From assembly GCA_947581865.1 (NCBI GenBank), contig CANPWA010000018.1, positions 1 to 63,470 of the forward strand: DNA of 63,470 nt, read 5' to 3'. This stretch comes from an uncultured Acetatifactor sp. (GTDB taxonomy: Bacteria > Bacillota > Clostridia > Lachnospirales > Lachnospiraceae). This document shows, one piece after another, positions 61,563 to 63,470 of the stretch (within the stretch, counting starts at the first letter, position 1; the number at the start of each line of letters is the position of its first letter). The notes beneath the pieces are model-generated. The model was not told where the DNA came from, did no database searches, and saw nothing but the letters and a program-made list of their open reading frames with translations. The translations under genes were made by a program, and so were the position numbers.

Positions 61563-63056
61563 TCAGTCTTCAGAATCATCATAATCCTCCTTCACCTGCT
61601 CTACAGGCTCCGGCAGTACGCCGGGAGGATAATAGTAACATATGATCGGAAAGCCTTCTTTCATATACTGATATATCTCACCGGCTTTATCCAAAGGCAG
61701 ATTCAGACATCCGTGGGAACCGTTGGTGAGATAAATATCTCCTCCGAATGCGTCCCGCCAGGTGGCATCATGCAGACCGTAATTGCCGTGAAAGGGCATC
61801 CAGTAAGTGACCGGCGTCACATAATCCCTGCCTCGGAGCACCGCGTTCATCGTCTTGTAAGTAATCCCGAAAACCCCCTGTGGAGTAGCGTTTCCATTGT
61901 TCATATCCCCGGATACAAAATCCGACTCCAGAACAATTTCCCCGTTTTGATATAAATACAAATGCTGATGCGTCATGTCCGCTTCCAAATAAGAATTGCC
62001 GATATCATTTACGCCCTTCATCGGTCCTCTGCTTGCATAAACCGGCTCCCGCTGCCCTACTGTTCCCGCCCGGATCAAAGTGATCAGCTCCTCTGTCTCG
62101 GCTTCCTTGTCCGTCAGCCATCCAAAAGCGCCTCCGGGAAGCGTCAGATCATACCCCAGATAAGTGTGAAAAACCCTGTTTTTACCATAAGTATCATATT
62201 GATCTGCATTTGCCGACACAAATGCTTTAACTGCATCTTTATCCAGGGAAAATTCTCCGTCTTTTAAGATGATCCAATCCTTTATCTCTTCCTTCGACAA
62301 GATCACCTCTCTGCCGTTCCAATCGTAAGTGATCCTGGTATCCAGCCACCGCTCTGCCTCATCAATTCTCTCCTGCAGACTGCCCTCTCCTGCCGTAACG
62401 GTGGGATTGATATAACAATTTGTCTCCTCAAGACTGACTGTCTCCTGCCCTTTTAAAACCGCTTCCTCTACAGCTTTTGTCGCTCTGGCGACATTCAGCT
62501 TGGAGCCCGTCACTTCAGAAACCAGTACAAAATTCCCGGTATCCTCAGAATATCCTTCTATATAAGCATCCCTGGGTTCTGTCATCTTTGCTTCCTGAAA
62601 AGCATCCTGAGCATTGAGAAAAGTCTCCAGTTTCTCTCTGTCATACACACAGGTATTTTGCAAACGGCAATCATGTTTTCCCCACATCGTAAATACCCAC
62701 AGCCAGTTTTTCTGGGCTTTCAACAATGTCTCTATCTCAGCCTTCTCTACATAACTGGAAAAAGCAATTTCTTCACCGGTCACGGTACACAGCTTTGTCT
62801 GCTCAAAACTCTGCATGTCCCGTCCGTATATCTGAAGTTTATAATCATCCATTTGCTCCGCCAGCCCTGACTCTGCCGCCGCCTGATCGGCAAAGTCAAA
62901 GGCAGATCCATTGATAACGGTACCCGGATAAAAATGCCCTCCAAAATACATTGCCGTCAATACATATGCACCTATTATTGTAATGATAACACAAAACAGA
63001 ACAATTTTAATTGTCCATTTGTTTCCATTTGATTTTATTGTTGTCTTCTCCTCCAT
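61563..63056 (-). CDS. L,D-transpeptidase (YkuD) with peptidoglycan-binding domains
   Basis: A 497-residue membrane-anchored enzyme that makes 3-3 crosslinks or attaches proteins in peptidoglycan. One N-terminal transmembrane helix (about residues 15-38) is followed by PG_binding_4-type repeats in residues 60-330 and a C-terminal YkuD domain. The catalytic block is HGNYGLH... through NGSHGCLNLP, with His448 and Cys450. An Asp/Glu-rich tail ends the protein. The gene lies 31 bases upstream of the HD gene on the same strand. Confidence 0.92.
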   Translation of the reverse strand: MEEKTTIKSNGNKWTIKIVLFCVIITIIGAYVLTAMYFGGHFYPGTVINGSAFDFADQAAAESGLAEQMDDYKLQIYGRDMQSFEQTKLCTVTGEEIAFSSYVEKAEIETLLKAQKNWLWVFTMWGKHDCRLQNTCVYDREKLETFLNAQDAFQEAKMTEPRDAYIEGYSEDTGNFVLVSEVTGSKLNVARATKAVEEAVLKGQETVSLEETNCYINPTVTAGEGSLQERIDEAERWLDTRITYDWNGREVILSKEEIKDWIILKDGEFSLDKDAVKAFVSANADQYDTYGKNRVFHTYLGYDLTLPGGAFGWLTDKEAETEELITLIRAGTVGQREPVYASRGPMKGVNDIGNSYLEADMTHQHLYLYQNGEIVLESDFVSGDMNNGNATPQGVFGITYKTMNAVLRGRDYVTPVTYWMPFHGNYGLHDATWRDAFGGDIYLTNGSHGCLNLPLDKAGEIYQYMKEGFPIICYYYPPGVLPEPVEQVKEDYDDSED

Positions 63057-63113
63057 AATCTTTCCTGTTTTTCAAAAACTTTTTACCTTATCCGGTCAAT
63101 CATGCACGCATTC

Positions 63114-63119
63114 ATTATA
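63114..63119 (-). promoter_or_regulatory. Extended -10 promoter of the L,D-transpeptidase gene
   Basis: On the minus strand TGTTATAAT, a TG-extended -10 box, lies about 58 bases before the start codon. The -35 region is only a T-run, so dependence on the extended -10 is likely. Confidence 0.5.
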
Positions 63120-63200
63120 ACATGTTAAAAACAAAAAAAATAGCACTAAAAGACTTAATTTTGCCTTTTGTGCCATAAAGGGTATGTAATTATTGACAAA

Positions 63201-63273
63201 TGAAGCACGGGGGATTCGAACCCCCGACAACCTGATTAAAAGTCAGGTGCTCTACCGACTGAGCTAGTGCTCC
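63201..63273 (-). tRNA. tRNA-Lys(TTT)
   Basis: Acceptor GGAGCAC pairs with GTGCTTC (one G-T pair) with discriminator A. The anticodon loop is CTTTTAA, so the anticodon is TTT. D-loop, T-loop GGTTCGAATCC and a five-base variable loop are normal. CCA is not encoded. Confidence 0.95.
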
Positions 63274-63302
63274 GCATAAAAAGTATTTTTGAATATAACA
63301 AA

Positions 63303-63375
<73 letters not shown>

Positions 63376-63396
63376 ATTGGGACCTTACAGTCCGAG

Positions 63397-63470
63397 TAGC
63401 GGGGACAGGATTTGAACCTATGACCTTCGGGTTATGAGCCCGACGAGCTTCCAGACTGCTCCACCCCGCG
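63397..63470 (-). tRNA. Initiator tRNA-Met(CAT)
   Basis: The 5' end CGCGGGGTGGAGCAG, the anticodon stem with three G-C pairs (TCGGG/CCCGA around CTCATAA) and the unpaired first base C1 opposite T72 mark an initiator tRNA. It is complete at the window edge. The three tRNAs are transcribed from right to left in the order fMet, Phe, Lys. Confidence 0.95.

Overview
The window looks like an origin-proximal chromosomal segment of an anaerobic, spore-forming Clostridia bacterium, most likely a Lachnospiraceae gut or rumen fibre user. The reasons are the B. subtilis-like housekeeping neighbours (tadA, SRP RNA, dnaX-ybaB-recR, Lys/Arg decarboxylase-kinase-yaaR-holB-yaaT-trmN6-rsmI, metG), the sporulation genes spmA, spmB and two CotF-like proteins, Gram-positive promoters and ribosome binding sites, a split transketolase, and no respiratory genes. 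No phage, insertion sequence or CRISPR array was seen. Taxonomy is inferred from gene content, not from a search.

Layout. 0-8 kb (minus): an envelope cluster (LysM protein, DUF5711-like protein, CvpA-like protein) and a pfkA-dnaX-ybaB-recR-galM run. 8.1-11.4 kb (plus): tRNA-Ser(CGA), then a c-di-GMP operon of a diguanylate cyclase, a REC-REC-HD-GYP phosphodiesterase and an unknown 226-residue protein. 11.4-19.4 kb: a cello-oligosaccharide locus with a binding protein, two permeases, a YesL-like protein, a LacI repressor and a divergent GH94 cellobiose phosphorylase. 19.6-25.1 kb: D-lactate dehydrogenase, MATE pump, radical-SAM activase and glycogen phosphorylase. 25.3-26.8 kb: a HigB/HigA toxin-antitoxin pair whose antitoxin carries a metalloprotease domain. 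27-31 kb: tadA, a flavin reductase, an intracellular GH5 glucanase, SRP RNA and a radical-SAM protein. 31-36.7 kb: a DUF6128-like protein, a CdaR-type regulator, an MsmX/UgpC-type ATPase, a second YesL-like protein, a GNAT acetyltransferase and a lipase-like hydrolase. 36.7-42.1 kb: metG, an unknown protein, rpe and two-subunit transketolase. 42.3-47.1 kb: a DUF885 peptidase, an AEC transporter, tail-to-tail spmB/spmA and coat proteins. 47.3-51.2 kb: a secreted 1219-residue subtilase preceded by a small protein resembling its propeptide. 51.3-63.5 kb: the holB/yaaT cluster interrupted by a GGDEF-EAL gene, then pyruvate kinase, a decarboxylase, an HD protein, an L,D-transpeptidase and tRNAs Lys, Phe and fMet.

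How they work together (inference): the binding protein and permeases import cellodextrins, probably energised by the shared ATPase at 33-34 kb because the locus has no ATPase of its own. GH5 shortens the chains, GH94 phosphorolyses cellobiose, and GlgP, GalM, PfkA, Rpe, transketolase and pyruvate kinase carry carbon to lactate. A LacI repressor with matching operators at both divergent promoters would control the locus.

The observations I find most novel are the stand-alone propeptide-like protein coupled to the subtilase, a palindromic repeat inserted in frame in spmA with a second copy in the transketolase leader, an SRP RNA that appears to lack the Alu domain, a repeat-expanded RicT/YaaT tail, and the unknown partner in the c-di-GMP operon.
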